39,252 bases of DNA, from IMG/VR virus record IMGVR_UViG_3300035682_000082, positions 1 through 39,252 of that record; one strand, written 5' to 3'. The notes under the pieces were generated by a model, which had not been told where the DNA came from, made no database searches, and saw nothing but the letters and a program-made list of their open reading frames with translations. Position numbers and translations under genes: made by a program. The DNA is from a virus. This document shows positions 16,644 to 23,079 of the stretch, one piece after another; position 1 is the stretch's first letter; each line of letters opens with the position of its first letter.

Positions 16644-16738
16644 TCGTTCCCTCGTTAACTCGTTAACTCGTTTACTCGTTTACGCAGCTACTCGTTTACT
16701 CGTTGACGAGTTTACTCGTTCACTCGTTCACGTTTACT
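16643..16738. repeat. Phased 8-bp tandem repeat in the terS-terL gap
   Basis: CTCGTT occurs nine times, starting at 16643, 16651, 16659, 16667, 16675, 16691, 16699, 16715 and 16723. All steps are exact multiples of 8, and the missing positions (16683, 16707) hold degenerate units. The full unit is close to CTCGTTTA (AACGAGTW on the transcribed strand). The last unit overlaps the terL GTG, and a variant unit gives its GAGGG ribosome site. It could be a packaging (pac) or TerS-binding site, or a plain slippage array. Confidence 0.9.
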
Positions 16739-16764
16739 ACGTTCACTAATAACTAGTACCGTTA

Positions 16765-16807
16765 GGGTGACTACGTAGTCAGGGGTGACACTGGAGTCAC
16801 CCCCCTG
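16765..16807. promoter_or_regulatory. Palindrome and hairpin at the end of terS
   Basis: TGACTACGTAGTCA at 16768-16781 is a perfect 14-bp palindrome. It adjoins an 8-bp stem (GGGGTGAC at 16782-16789 with GTCACCCC at 16796-16803, loop ACTGGA) that includes the terS stop codon. No T-tract follows in either direction, so an ordinary intrinsic terminator is unlikely. An mRNA hairpin, a protein-binding site or part of the packaging site are the options. Similar words occur at 29886-29950. Confidence 0.6.
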
Positions 16808-17348
16808 AGGGTAGCGCAAAGAAAGCTGGTCCACTGACCACGGCGCTAACCAAGGCATCCTTCCCCGCTGCATTCAGCGCCATCACATTTCTGACCGGCG
16901 CATCATCTTCCACAATCTTCACCGATAACGTCTGCGCGCCTTGGTGTTCCACCGTCTGCTTCTCCCCATACTCCACGGGATTCGCTTTGGCTGCGGCCCA
17001 CTTCAGCGTTTCAATCAGCACCCGATCCATCGCTGTGGTGCTACTCGTACTCTCCCGCGCTACCAAGATCGCTTCCTCGGCAAACGCCTGTCCGAGCATC
17101 GTCTTGGTCCGTTGGTATCGCTGAAACCACGCTTCCTCCGCCACAATCCAGCGCCGAACTAGCCCTGCCGTCAGTGGCTCACCCAGCGCCGACGATACAG
17201 CCTTGACCGTCTCCGAGAGCGTATGACCCTCTGCCATGCCCTCCAGCACCCGCTCCACCACCGCCACCCGCTCCTCCTCCTCCCACTCCCCCCGCTTACT
17301 CCGCTTCTCGACCCCTTGCACGTCCATCCCACGAATCTTGCCCCCCAT
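16797..17348 (-). CDS. terS: Terminase small subunit
   Basis: A 183-aa protein. I chose the ATG at 17348 because AAAGGAG lies five bases before it; a longer reading to 17423 has no such site. Residues 15-60 are acidic/helical (EEEERVAVVERVLEGMAEG), then an HTH-like segment (TLSETVKAVSSALGEPLTAGLVRRWI). The middle has the TerS pattern MDRVLIETLKWAAAKANPVEYGEKQTVEHQG. The small subunit recognises the packaging site and stimulates the large subunit. The gene opens the late leftward block and is followed by the repeat array described above. Confidence 0.8.
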   Translation of the reverse strand: MGGKIRGMDVQGVEKRSKRGEWEEEERVAVVERVLEGMAEGHTLSETVKAVSSALGEPLTAGLVRRWIVAEEAWFQRYQRTKTMLGQAFAEEAILVARESTSSTTAMDRVLIETLKWAAAKANPVEYGEKQTVEHQGAQTLSVKIVEDDAPVRNVMALNAAGKDALVSAVVSGPAFFALPSGG

Positions 17349-17364
17349 GCTAACTCCTTTGCTG

Positions 17365-17760
17365 GTGTTGACACAGCAACGTAGCCCTTTTGTTTTTTTT
17401 GCGCCAGTACCCACCCGTGTCAAAACGACACACTCGCACCCTATGGCTCCCGTTGACTTGTACCGTGCAACGGCTGACCGTGGAGGGGTGGTACCACGTT
17501 CGCCACTGCCGCTGGCGGGGTATACCCCTCACCCCTGAGACTCTCAGCCCTGAGAGAACGCGCAACCCGTTGCAGCGTCAGCACTTAGCCCACTTGCCAG
17601 CGTTGCCAGCGCCAGCGCTCGAACGCCAGCGCTGCCCCGTCTGGGCTGCTGGCTGGCCCCTGCTGCCCGTTGCCAGCGCTGGCAGGGCGTGGGCGTGGGG
17701 CGTGGGGCTGCTGCTGGCCCTGCCCACTACGGGCCAGCGTGGGGTGTGTCACTTTGACAC
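17365..17760. promoter_or_regulatory. Three GTGT(C)-(G)ACAC dyads upstream of terS
   Basis: GTGTTGACAC at 17365-17374, GTGTCAAAACGACAC at 17417-17431 and GTGTCACTTTGACAC at 17746-17760 share the arms GTGT and ACAC. The third has perfect 6-bp arms and a 3-bp spacer. On the minus strand the second contains TTGACA, but I find no good -10 at the usual distance. They may be operators of the late promoter, which I could not place with confidence. Confidence 0.4.
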
Positions 17761-18010
17761 GCTATAGATCGCGCGCGGGGGCGTGGGCACTGACACTTAG
17801 GGAAGCTGTCCCCAAACTGAGCAGCGTTGCCAGCGCCCCCAGCAGCAGCAGCGCCCCAGCGCCCCCAGCGTTCGAGCGTTGCCAGTCCAGCGCCCCAGCG
17901 TTGCCAGCCCCAGCGTCCCCCGTTGCATCGGCTGGCGGTGGGTGGGCTGGCAATACCTTAGCGCTAAGGGGTGTCAGTCCAGCGCCCCAGTGCCTTAGCG
18001 CTAAGGGTAT
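17571..18010. repeat. GC-rich CCAGCGTTGCCAGCG-type array, left flank
   Basis: This gene-free stretch is built from variants of CCAGCG, TTGCCAGCG and CCCCAGCG in many phases. No reading frame in it has a Shine-Dalgarno or plausible composition. Its complement (CGCTGGCAACG) fills the region to the right of the AAA+ cassette (20795-21225), so the two arrays are in inverted orientation. The segment near 17600-17635 resembles the complement of 20752-20780, sharing GTTCGAGCGCTGGC. Confidence 0.75.
17956..18006. promoter_or_regulatory. Twin 14-bp palindromes
   Basis: CCTTAGCGCTAAGG, a perfect 14-bp palindrome, occurs at 17956-17969 and again at 17993-18006, that is 37 bp apart start to start. The two copies stand in GC-rich filler and are not in a gene. 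Two identical dyads at this distance suggest a pair of dimer-binding sites. The factor is unknown. Confidence 0.6.
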
Positions 18011-18058
18011 TTCCAGCGCTTCCCCCTGCTGCCCAGTCCCTGCCCCTACATGAACGCC

Positions 18059-18093
18059 AGTTCATGAACTGCCCAAAAACTGGGGGCAGTTTT
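18059..18093. promoter_or_regulatory. Palindrome plus hairpin with GGGG loop
   Basis: AGTTCATGAACT at 18059-18070 is a perfect 12-bp palindrome. Eight bases away, AAAACTG at 18076-18082 pairs with CAGTTTT at 18087-18093 around GGGG. As RNA the second could act as a weak terminator for rightward transcription. Its T-tail is short, so a regulatory site is equally possible. Confidence 0.4.
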
Positions 18094-18101
18094 GAGAGCA
18101 G

Positions 18102-18192
18102 ATTTGTGATATAGGCAATTTCCCCGAATGAACGCCGAAACAGAGGCAATGTCACAAATATTTGTGATATTTCGCCATCAGATTTGTGATAT
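18102..18192. promoter_or_regulatory. Three ATTTGTGATAT sites and a 16-bp palindrome
   Basis: ATTTGTGATAT occurs at 18102-18112, 18160-18170 and 18182-18192, all in one orientation. The middle copy is half of the perfect palindrome TCACAAATATTTGTGA at 18152-18167. This is the most AT-rich part of a GC-rich region and lies between divergent transcription units. Repressor operators or origin iterons are the main possibilities. Confidence 0.6.
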
Positions 18193-18364
18193 TTCGCCCT
18201 TTTTCCAAAAAGTGAAATTCCCCCCAGATCGACGAACGGGGTGATGTCAATGGCTCTGTACGGGGGAGGGGGGTAAACGCGTTAGAATCGATTTCGCTTT
18301 CGGGATTTAATCGGGCCAGTTTGGCGCTGGTTTGCCAGTGATTTCCACTGCTTTCGTTGACTGA

Positions 18365-18394
18365 TTCGAACACTGAAAAGCGCCCCTATATAAT
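18365..18394 (+). promoter_or_regulatory. Candidate rightward promoter
   Basis: A perfect TATAAT stands at 18389-18394. At 18-bp distance the -35 would be TTCGAA (18365-18370), a weak match; TTGACT at 18357 is too far. A second candidate is TTGACA at 18447-18452 with TACCTT after 17 bp. Either could drive the AAA+ cassette starting at 18528. Confidence 0.4.
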
Positions 18395-18527
18395 GAGAGT
18401 CAGGGGCTGGGCTGTTGTCCCTTGTATTTTGCCCCCTGCCCTACCGTTGACATTGCACACGCCAGCCGATACCTTGACAGTCCAGTACCGTTGGAACCCG
18501 CAAGACAACCCCCGCCAGAGGAACCCT

Positions 18528-19904
18528 ATGTCTACCCCGTTGCCCCGTACCCCGTTAACTGGCACCGTTGGCATTGTGTCAGGGCGAAGACTGAAGCTGG
18601 GCAGTGATTACCAAATCACGCCCATCACGATGCTTCATACAGATTCAGCAGCAACCCGACAGAAGCTGGCCGACAATGGATATAAGGGGGACACTTCTCG
18701 GCTGCACATTGATATATCGAACGTGCTAATCCCTGCCGATAGCTGGGGTATCGTCGTCGATTGTGAGCATTACTACGGTACCCTTGAAATCATTTTCGTA
18801 TTTCAACGGGGGAAGGAATCAGTAGCCGTTCACCTAGCAAAGCTGCCAGCCGAAAAAATCATCACCAGCCGTGGCGCGCCCCCGATGGTAGGGGAGAATT
18901 ATCCGGCCCCGAAAGCTGCCCCCAGCGCTACCCCTGCCCCCGTCCAGTCCCCCACCCCAGCCCCCGCCGCTATGTCCCCCGCCACTGCTGCCCCCGTTGC
19001 CTCCGGTTTCGACGCCCTGATCGCTGGCGTTGTTTCCCAGCTTGTCGAAACTCGGATTTCAGAATTAGAGGCGAAAGTTGCCAGCGCTGCTGCCCCTGCT
19101 GGCCCGTCAGTCGTTCACGTCCAGATCAATCAAGCTGAACCCCGTCCCCTTTCTGCTGCCCGTTCCCACGCCATGTTGGGCAAGCTGTTGCCCCTGCTGG
19201 GGGCTGTCAGCCCTGCCACTGGCAAACGGTTAAACGTTATGCTGGTGGGGCCTGCTGGCACTGGCAAGACGACGCTGGCGTCTCAAGCTGCTGAGGCGTT
19301 CGGGGTGCCTTTTGGTACGGTCAATGGCTCTGCTGGGCTGACGGAAGGGCGGTTACTGGGCACGATGACGCCGAACCTTTCAACGGGGGAGCAAGTCTAC
19401 GCCCCGTCTCAGCTAGTGCGCTGCTATCGTGACGGGGGCGTCTATCTCATGGACGAAATCGACGCCATGGATGAAAACGTCATGTTGAGCGTGAACAATC
19501 TGGTAGACTCTACCAAGTGGCAAGCGCCTGACGGCCAGTGGGTTGCCCGTCATTCTGATTTCTATCTGTTGAGCGCTGCTAATACGTTCGGGCTGGGGGC
19601 AAACCGTTTGTACTCTGGACGGACTCAACTGGACGCGTCGTCTGTTGATCGCTGGTTTCAGGTTGAAGTGGGCTATGATCTGGCCCTTGAGCGTTCGCTG
19701 TGCGTCACGTCGGCGATTGTAGACCGCATCCATGCAGCCCGTGAAGTACTGGCCCAGCGTCCCCAGATTCGGCGCTGGCTGACGATGCGGGGGCTGCTGA
19801 CGGCTGATCTGCTGGTCAACCAATGTGCCTACACGGTGCCCGAAGCGCTCAAGGCCATTACGCAAAGCTGGACGACGGAAGATCGTCAGGCGTGCGGACT
19901 ATGA
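18528..19904 (+). CDS. MoxR/CobS-type AAA+ ATPase
   Basis: A 458-aa protein. I chose the ATG at 18528 because AGAGGA lies just upstream; a frame open from 18357 lacks a site. Residues 1-125 form an unknown N-domain. Residues 126-160 are an Ala/Pro linker. From about 205 there is an AAA+ core: Walker A GPAGTGKT at 241-248, Walker B VYLMDEID at 305-312 and sensor-1 Asn352 (SAANTFG), with possible arginine fingers at R361 or R375. The motif order is that of the MoxR/CobS group (chaperone-like ATPases that work with vWA partners). It overlaps the next gene by ATGA, which suggests a paired product. Confidence 0.8.
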   Translation: MSTPLPRTPLTGTVGIVSGRRLKLGSDYQITPITMLHTDSAATRQKLADNGYKGDTSRLHIDISNVLIPADSWGIVVDCEHYYGTLEIIFVFQRGKESVAVHLAKLPAEKIITSRGAPPMVGENYPAPKAAPSATPAPVQSPTPAPAAMSPATAAPVASGFDALIAGVVSQLVETRISELEAKVASAAAPAGPSVVHVQINQAEPRPLSAARSHAMLGKLLPLLGAVSPATGKRLNVMLVGPAGTGKTTLASQAAEAFGVPFGTVNGSAGLTEGRLLGTMTPNLSTGEQVYAPSQLVRCYRDGGVYLMDEIDAMDENVMLSVNNLVDSTKWQAPDGQWVARHSDFYLLSAANTFGLGANRLYSGRTQLDASSVDRWFQVEVGYDLALERSLCVTSAIVDRIHAAREVLAQRPQIRRWLTMRGLLTADLLVNQCAYTVPEALKAITQSWTTEDRQACGL

Positions 19905-20794
19905 TTACTCAAGAGACTGGCAAGGGAATGACGGTACTACGGGTACCGTCCCCTCTGGACCTTCCTACGCTGCTGACGGGGGACCAAGTGCCCCCCGTCA
20001 ACGCCCAGAAATTTGACGGACTACGGGGGAACTGGTCCGGCATTCATACGGGCTGGCAGTGGGGCGACGTGGCCAGCCTAGACGACGTTAAGGCACTGTT
20101 TGCGGCTGGCTGGGACGCTGGGGCTGAGAAAGCACGGGGGGCCATTGCGGCCCTGCCGCTGGCTGACCTGACGCCTGAAGCGCTGGTTATGCGTCGCCGC
20201 CGCGTCTACCGTGACGCTGGCGACACGGTGCGCGTGGAATCGGCGTTAGCTGGGGACTGGGATCGTGCATTCGAAGGACGGGCCAAGCGCTTGTCGTCTG
20301 CCCCTGCTGCCCTCTCTATCGCTTGCGCTTTCGGCGCTTGCGGGGGGACCAGTCACGATGACTTTTTTTGGACGGGCGTCCAAATGGCTTGCCTAACTGA
20401 CCTTCTTGAAGGGCAGGGCTGGCGTGTCGAACTACGGGCAGTCAAAGCGAACGAAATGGGCAGCGCTGGTACGCACATTCAGGATATCACGGTTAAGCTG
20501 GCTGATCAGCCCATGCGCGATGACGCGGTTATGGCCCTCTTCGGTCACGCTGGCGTGTACCGCGTCTACGGCTGGGCAGGGAACTACCATACGTCGATCA
20601 AAGTGCCCTACGGCATGGGCACTGTCCTGACGGGGCACGATCTGACGGCAGCCGTTGCTAAAGCTGCTGACGCTGGCATGGTCCACCCCGTTAGCCTGAT
20701 CGTGCCGCAAGCGTACAGCCGCTACGCTGCCATCGCGAACCTACGGGCAGCGCTGGCCAGCGTTCGAGCGCTGGCAACGGGGGCAGCAGCGTAG
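19901..20794 (+). CDS. Coupled partner of the AAA+ ATPase, possibly a vWA-like protein without metal site
   Basis: A 297-aa protein whose ATG overlaps the ATPase stop (ATGA at 19901-19904). The N-terminal half is of mixed type with a basic MRRRRVYRD. The core, about residues 130-200, reads LSIACAFGACGGTSHDDFF, then a helix (WTGVQMACLTDLLEGQG) and a strand (WRVELRAV). This order of strand, loop, long helix and strand is that of vWA domains, but the usual DxSxS metal site is absent (AFGACGGTS instead). MoxR ATPases commonly pair with vWA proteins, so a degenerate vWA partner is a reasonable inference. I also recall phage proteins of the DUF7192 type next to such ATPases, but I could not check. 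Confidence 0.6.
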   Translation: MITQETGKGMTVLRVPSPLDLPTLLTGDQVPPVNAQKFDGLRGNWSGIHTGWQWGDVASLDDVKALFAAGWDAGAEKARGAIAALPLADLTPEALVMRRRRVYRDAGDTVRVESALAGDWDRAFEGRAKRLSSAPAALSIACAFGACGGTSHDDFFWTGVQMACLTDLLEGQGWRVELRAVKANEMGSAGTHIQDITVKLADQPMRDDAVMALFGHAGVYRVYGWAGNYHTSIKVPYGMGTVLTGHDLTAAVAKAADAGMVHPVSLIVPQAYSRYAAIANLRAALASVRALATGAAA

Positions 20795-21225
20795 GGGCTG
20801 GGCAGGGCTGGCAAGCGCTGCCAGCGTAGCAAACCGACAAACGGGGGCCAGCCTAGCAAGCTGCCCCCGTTCTGGCGTCTACGGGGCTGCTACGGGCCAT
20901 TACGGGCCAGCGTGTGTAACGCTGGCAAGCTGCTTCAACCCTGCCACTGGCAACGGCTGGCGCTGCTGCTGCTGGCAACGCTGGACGCTGGCAACGGCTG
21001 GGGCTGGCAAGCTGTCCCACTGGCAACGCTGCCCAGTGCCAGCCAGCAGGGCCAGCGTAGGGGCTGGCAAGCTGCCCACGCTGGCAAGCTGGGGACGCTG
21101 GCAGGGCAGGGGCAACGGCTGGCAAGCGTTGGCACTGGCAAACGACTAACCCGTTGACTGGCAACGTGTTAACGCTGGCAACGGGTAGCGCTGGCAAGCG
21201 CTGGCCAACGCTGGCAAGCGCCCGA
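20795..21225. repeat. GC-rich GCTGGCAACG-type array, right flank
   Basis: About sixteen copies of TGGCAA, mostly as GCTGGCAACG or GCTGGCAAGC, stand in this gene-free stretch. Frames that cross it on either strand have low-complexity composition and no ribosome sites. It is the inverted counterpart of the array at 17571-18010. The repeat theme already begins in the last codons of the preceding gene, in the segment around 20752-20780. Confidence 0.75.
20840..20871 (+). terminator. Hairpin after the AAA+ cassette
   Basis: AACGGGGGC at 20840-20848 pairs with GCCCCCGTT at 20863-20871. Three more pairs (AGC with GCT) extend the stem inside, after a one-base bulge. It starts 45 bases after the stop of the partner gene. 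The following bases are only TT, so termination may be weak or need help. Confidence 0.45.
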
Positions 21226-21300
21226 AAAGCGCGGGAACCCGACGCCGGGGGACCACCCAGACAGCCTCCGTCATATATCCCCGACCTATCCGCTATACCC

Positions 21301-21425
21301 CCTACTAAGGCGTCTCCGCGCAGGTGCGCCCGCGTATACCCGCGTAGGCCCCTACTAGGGCGTCTCCGCGAGCGGGTGCCCGCGAACGTCCTACTAGGTG
21401 ATCTCCGCGAGCGGGCGAACGGACG
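21301..21425. repeat. Three direct repeats with inner hairpins
   Basis: The block CCTACTA-G-x-x-(G/A)-TCTCCGCG starts at 21301, 21351 and 21390. The second and third copies continue alike (AGCGGG and a later CGAACG). Between them lie small inverted arms, for example GCGGG and CCCGC around 21372-21383. No gene covers them. They stand about 25-150 bp upstream of the promoter at 21449 and may bind a regulator or mark an origin. Confidence 0.65.
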
Positions 21426-21448
21426 GGAAACTTTCGTGAAGATTGCTG

Positions 21449-21477
21449 TTGACATTAGCGGGGCGTGTTTGTATTGT
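21449..21477 (+). promoter_or_regulatory. Sigma-70-like promoter for the DUF3846-like gene
   Basis: TTGACA at 21449-21454 is followed after 17 bp by TATTGT at 21472-21477, four of six matches to the -10 consensus. The next ATG is at 21526. The three direct repeats lie directly upstream, suggesting control. Confidence 0.6.
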
Positions 21478-21525
21478 TGACTCAAGCCGCACGACGTTCT
21501 TTCTAAACCACTAGCCCTACCCGCC

Positions 21526-21927
21526 ATGCCTAACGCTTTCCGCATCACCAGCCAGACCGCCGAAGCAGTCCAGATTCCCCTCGGTTTGAAATCACTTCAG
21601 AAAGAAGTGGGGGGATATATCGAAGCGGCATTTACGGTGCCGTCTCCCGATGGCGGGAGCCGTTTCGTGACGGGATACGTCAATGAGGAAGGGCTGCTGC
21701 TGGGCCTCCCGATGTGCCTCATTACGGCTGACGGAGGCTCCTACAGTGGCCCGTGCATCATCGTAGGGCTGGATTACAGCACGGGCGACACGGTGCCGCT
21801 GTCGGCTACCGAACTGGCTTGGGTGTCTGAAAACTGTGGGCTGGTTATGGAAATGACCCCCGCAGGGCTGGACACGATGCGCGTCTGGGGACTGGATTTG
21901 ACCTCCGCTAAGGAGGTGGCAGCATGA
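21526..21927 (+). CDS. DUF3846-like protein
   Basis: A 133-aa protein. It has a pattern I connect with the DUF3846 family of phage and actinobacterial proteins: LKSLQKEVGGYIEAAF, then a strand, then VNEEGLLLGLPMC, then an acidic C-terminal part with strands. Function of the family is unknown; many members belong to phages or mobile elements. It lies between the AAA+ pair and a small helical protein in the only rightward unit. A second promoter stands between it and the next gene. The stop overlaps ATGAGC, which would give only a six-codon frame, not called. Confidence 0.65.
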   Translation: MPNAFRITSQTAEAVQIPLGLKSLQKEVGGYIEAAFTVPSPDGGSRFVTGYVNEEGLLLGLPMCLITADGGSYSGPCIIVGLDYSTGDTVPLSATELAWVSENCGLVMEMTPAGLDTMRVWGLDLTSAKEVAA

Positions 21928-21953
21928 GCGCCAACATAAATTAGGCTCTATTG

Positions 21954-21984
21954 TTGACACCTGGGACCACGCACCACATATTAA
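21954..21984 (+). promoter_or_regulatory. Candidate promoter for the 88-aa gene
   Basis: A consensus TTGACA stands at 21954-21959, in the same setting (TTG-TTGACA) as the one at 21449. The best -10 is TATTAA at 21979-21984, with a long 19-bp spacer. The gene starts 40 bases downstream. Confidence 0.4.
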
Positions 21985-22023
21985 CGGCTCAACCGCACCA
22001 CACCAACGCCAACAGGAGAAGCC

Positions 22024-22290
22024 ATGAACGCCAAAGACCGCAAGGCCGTCGCCAGCATCATTTCCAAGCTGGAAGGCATGAAGGCCGAGATGGAAGAACT
22101 GTCGTCCACGCTCAACGACATTGCAGACGCCGCGCAGGAGGCGTATGACAGCATGACCGAGAAGGCGCAAGAATCTGATCGCGGCACTGCACTGGCAGAG
22201 TCAACGCACTGCCTCGCGGATGCTGCTAGCGCGTGTGACAGCGGAAACGTGGACGAAGCGCTTGGCGCCCTTGGCAACTTAGAGAGCTAA
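22024..22290 (+). CDS. Small helical protein, unknown
   Basis: An 88-aa protein behind a good AGGAG. It is almost all helical: residues 5-65 form one or two amphipathic helices (ISKLEGMKAEMEELSSTLNDIADAAQ), followed by Cys-containing Ala/Ser-rich and acidic turns. Small proteins of this kind (coiled-coil, Ala-rich, Asp/Glu-rich end) are common in phage accessory blocks. It is the last gene before the convergent terminator at 22391. No function assigned. Confidence 0.65.
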   Translation: MNAKDRKAVASIISKLEGMKAEMEELSSTLNDIADAAQEAYDSMTEKAQESDRGTALAESTHCLADAASACDSGNVDEALGALGNLES

Positions 22291-22311
22291 TCTCGCCATT
22301 GCGGGGGAAGT

Positions 22312-22379
22312 CCACACTTCGTACATTCTTTGCTAGACATTCCTTGGCGGGGGTGTCATCGGATAAACCCGAAGTGTGG
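22312..22379 (+). ncRNA. Candidate structured RNA in the 3' region
   Basis: CCACACTTCG at 22312-22321 pairs perfectly over 10 bp with CGAAGTGTGG at 22370-22379. Inside, GACA (near 22336) can pair with TGTC (near 22354). The intrinsic terminator follows 12 bases later. This fits a small RNA or structured 3' UTR ending at that terminator. No known RNA family is recognised. Confidence 0.35.
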
Positions 22380-22390
22380 GCAACAGAAAA

Positions 22391-22420
22391 CCCCCTGATA
22401 CTCAGTATCGGGGGGCTTTT
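22391..22420. terminator. Bidirectional intrinsic terminator
   Basis: CCCCCTGATAC at 22391-22401 pairs with GTATCGGGGGG at 22405-22415 (one T-G pair, loop TCA). CTTTTTG follows to the right, and the complement has GGTTTTCTG to the left. It separates the rightward block from the end of the leftward early block (stop at 22423). Confidence 0.85.
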
Positions 22421-22422
22421 TG

Positions 22423-23079
22423 TTATCGGAGAGCCTCGCCAAAGTCTTTCTTTATCTCAAAGACTGGCTTGTCAGGACGTTGCGGGACAGGTATCCCCAA
22501 CGCCCTCGCCCGAATCGGGTGGACCCACTTCGGGTGGTCGTCGTCGTCGGACGGCTTCAGCTTCGGCACGATGCAATCGTCGATGCTAACAAACGGATGC
22601 GCGTAAATGTCGAGGTGCTTCACGCCGCTTTTATACGCCGCGTGGTCTGGGACGAACGACAGTTCGGCCACCTCGTCGATCTCCACCGTCACCCGTTTGT
22701 TGCTCCACGTCAGATCGCGCCGGTGAAACTCCATGCGGTCGAATGTCCGGCCATCGCGGCAGATCACCCGATATGCGCCCATGTTCTTCAGCATGACCTG
22801 CTTTTCCCTCGTTTTGGGCGCAAATTGGGCCGGTTGACCCTCGGGAATGAACACCCAGACGAACTTCGGATAGCCTTTCTTCGTGCATTCCACGACCTGA
22901 AAGCTTTTCAGCTTTTTCAAGATGAAGCTGATATAACTGCCGGTTAGCCCGGTCGTTTTGGGCAGATGCGTGAAGATTTCAACAAACGGAAGCGGCCCCT
23001 CCTCGCGGATGATGTCCACGACCCGCTGCACGATGTTGATGTGTGGCATTTTCGGGTCGATGCGGGGGTCAATGGTCAC
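22423..23079 (-). CDS. Winged-helix DNA-binding protein, unknown role
   Basis: A 218-aa protein starting at GTG (23079), which overlaps the stop of the previous gene (GTGA). An ATG ten codons later is an alternative. Residues about 12-70 resemble a winged helix: HINIVQRVVDIIREEGPLPF, then IFTHLPKTTGLTGSYISFIL and KKLKSFQVVECT-KKGYPKFVWVF. The rest has mixed alpha/beta with a basic loop (FHRRDLTWSNKRV). It is the last gene of the early leftward block. A transcription regulator is a reasonable inference, not proven. It could instead be a replication-related wHTH protein. Confidence 0.6.
   Translation of the reverse strand: MTIDPRIDPKMPHINIVQRVVDIIREEGPLPFVEIFTHLPKTTGLTGSYISFILKKLKSFQVVECTKKGYPKFVWVFIPEGQPAQFAPKTREKQVMLKNMGAYRVICRDGRTFDRMEFHRRDLTWSNKRVTVEIDEVAELSFVPDHAAYKSGVKHLDIYAHPFVSIDDCIVPKLKPSDDDDHPKWVHPIRARALGIPVPQRPDKPVFEIKKDFGEALR

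Noticed and set aside
17964-18155. Minus-strand frame of 63 aa
   Set aside because: It covers twin palindromes and a hairpin, has no ribosome site and a composition set by the GC-rich repeat.
18152-18373. Minus-strand frame of 73 aa starting at GTG 18373
   Set aside because: AGGGG stands nine bases before the GTG, but the frame crosses the operator-like repeats and the palindrome, and no neighbour overlaps it. I think the region is regulatory.
20853-21548. Minus-strand frame of 231 aa through the right array
   Set aside because: Its sequence is low-complexity (LPAL, ASP, CQR units) and comes from the repeated word. It also opposes the rightward block and runs through the promoter at 21449.
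21924-21944. Six-codon frame MSANIN after the DUF3846-like gene
   Set aside because: It begins with an ATGA overlap but is too short to support; it may be chance.
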